From Luteibacter jiangsuensis (GTDB lineage Bacteria; Pseudomonadota; Gammaproteobacteria; Xanthomonadales; Rhodanobacteraceae): DNA of 64,000 bases. Below, piece by piece: positions 63,460 through 64,000 of this stretch; position 1 is the first letter of the stretch; each line of letters opens with the position of its first letter. The translations under genes were made by a program, and so were the position numbers. The notes under the pieces are model-generated. The model did no database searches. It had not been told where the DNA came from and saw only the letters and a list, made by a program, of their open reading frames with translations. Location of the stretch: positions 774,001 through 838,000 of the forward strand of contig NZ_JAUSSK010000002.1 in assembly GCF_030812295.1 (NCBI RefSeq), read 5' to 3'.

Positions 63460-64000
63460 TCACCGCCACCGCATATCCACCCCCACCAGGAACGTGCGGC
63501 CCGGTGCCGGCTCGTAATACCGTGCGTTCCCATCGTTGACGATCACCGATCCGATCACATGCCGGCCGGCCAGGTTGTCGACCCGGGCGAACGTGTTCAC
63601 CCGCCACGGTCCCTGGTCGAACACATACCCGCCCGACAAACCGAATAGCGCATATCCGGGCGCGGACTCCGTGCCCAGGTCGTTCACCGACGTCGCGCCC
63701 ATGGCATTCATGTCCAGCCCCGCCTGCCAGCCCCGTTCCCCGCCGTACTTCAGCGCCGCATAACCCATCGAACGCGGCACTCCCGGAATGCGCGTGCCAG
63801 CCTGCACCGGTGTATCCGGCGCGGGGCAACCCGCCGTTACGCAGGTGAGGAAGGGAGTGCGGAAGGTCGCCTGCAAGTGCGTGTACGACGCGATGAACCG
63901 AAGGTTCCGCGCAAGCCCCGTACTGAACGAAGCCTCGACTCCCTGTCGCCGCGACCGCGAGATGTTCTGGTAGGTCGTGCGGCCACCGAGGTTGGTCGCC
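63460..64000 (-). CDS. TonB-dependent receptor, C-terminal part (cut by window edge)
   Basis: Reading frame open from the end of the window to the stop at 63460, 179 codons. It encodes the last strands of an outer-membrane barrel: QNISRSRRQGVEASFSTGLARNL, RFIASYTHLQATF, RSMGYAALKYGG, RVNTFARVDNLAGRHVIGSVIVND, NARYYEPAPGRTFLVGVDMRW. The RxGVE and PAPGRTFLVG segments are typical of TonB-dependent siderophore or metal receptors. The N-terminus, plug and start are outside the window, so no substrate can be given. Confidence 0.88.
   Translation of the reverse strand, partial: ATNLGGRTTYQNISRSRRQGVEASFSTGLARNLRFIASYTHLQATFRTPFLTCVTAGCPAPDTPVQAGTRIPGVPRSMGYAALKYGGERGWQAGLDMNAMGATSVNDLGTESAPGYALFGLSGGYVFDQGPWRVNTFARVDNLAGRHVIGSVIVNDGNARYYEPAPGRTFLVGVDMRWR

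Overview
The window is 64 kb of high-GC, densely packed bacterial chromosome. The gene set points to a gammaproteobacterium of the order Xanthomonadales, most likely Rhodanobacteraceae (Luteibacter/Dyella-like): monomeric isocitrate dehydrogenase, a glutaredoxin-rhodanese fusion, archaic chaperone-usher pili, an MdtABC-type pump, and a dispersed REP family. This placement is inference from gene content and composition; no rRNA or other marker is present. I see no phage, transposase, CRISPR array or tRNA.

Layout. (1) 0-4.3 kb: a minus-strand run of alpha/beta hydrolase, zapE, an unknown gene and a lipoprotein amidase, then acpH and a membrane-anchored cytochrome c. (2) 4.6-12.5 kb: an RND pump with one adaptor and two different permeases but no outer-membrane factor. 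(3) 12.8-17.3 kb: icd, an aldo/keto reductase, a LysR regulator and a small divergent ORF. (4) 17.3-20.6 kb: mgtA behind a leader of about 560 nt with small ORFs. (5) 20.7-25.7 kb: two secreted proteins, a LytS/LytTR two-component pair, a TPR-GGDEF diguanylate cyclase and a small acidic protein. (6) 25.8-37.9 kb: an acyltransferase remnant whose 3' end runs into a cobalamin riboswitch, followed by btuB, btuM and eight cobalamin assembly genes, nearly all joined by 1-8 nt overlaps. (7) 38.1-45.6 kb: Grx-rhodanese fusion, a metallophosphatase, a GDSL hydrolase, an alanine-type aminotransferase, rsgA and an autotransporter. (8) 45.6-54.4 kb: a divergent sugar-alcohol locus, with a SorC regulator and an RpiB-type isomerase on one side and an ABC importer, two dehydrogenases and DhaK/DhaL-type kinase subunits on the other. 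(9) 54.5-59.1 kb: a four-gene archaic pilus operon. (10) 59.2-63.4 kb: a five-gene operon of small membrane protein, XRE regulator, exported hydrolase and NatAB-type exporter, with two palindromic operators upstream. (11) The 3' part of a TonB-dependent receptor is cut by the window edge.

How genes work together. The B12 genes make a take-up, adenosylation and nucleotide-loop route under one riboswitch. No corrin-ring genes are present here, so it looks like salvage. The 45.6-54.4 kb locus reads as import of a C4 polyol (erythritol or threitol), oxidation to erythrulose, phosphorylation by the DhaK/DhaL-type kinase and isomerisation by the RpiB homologue to erythrose 4-phosphate. It is controlled by a SorC regulator through operators just downstream of two divergent sigma-70 promoters.

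The window also carries a REP family with three matched stem variants and a composite form with a conserved linker. One composite, with a 12-bp tandem repeat, sits in frame inside the threonine-phosphate decarboxylase gene.
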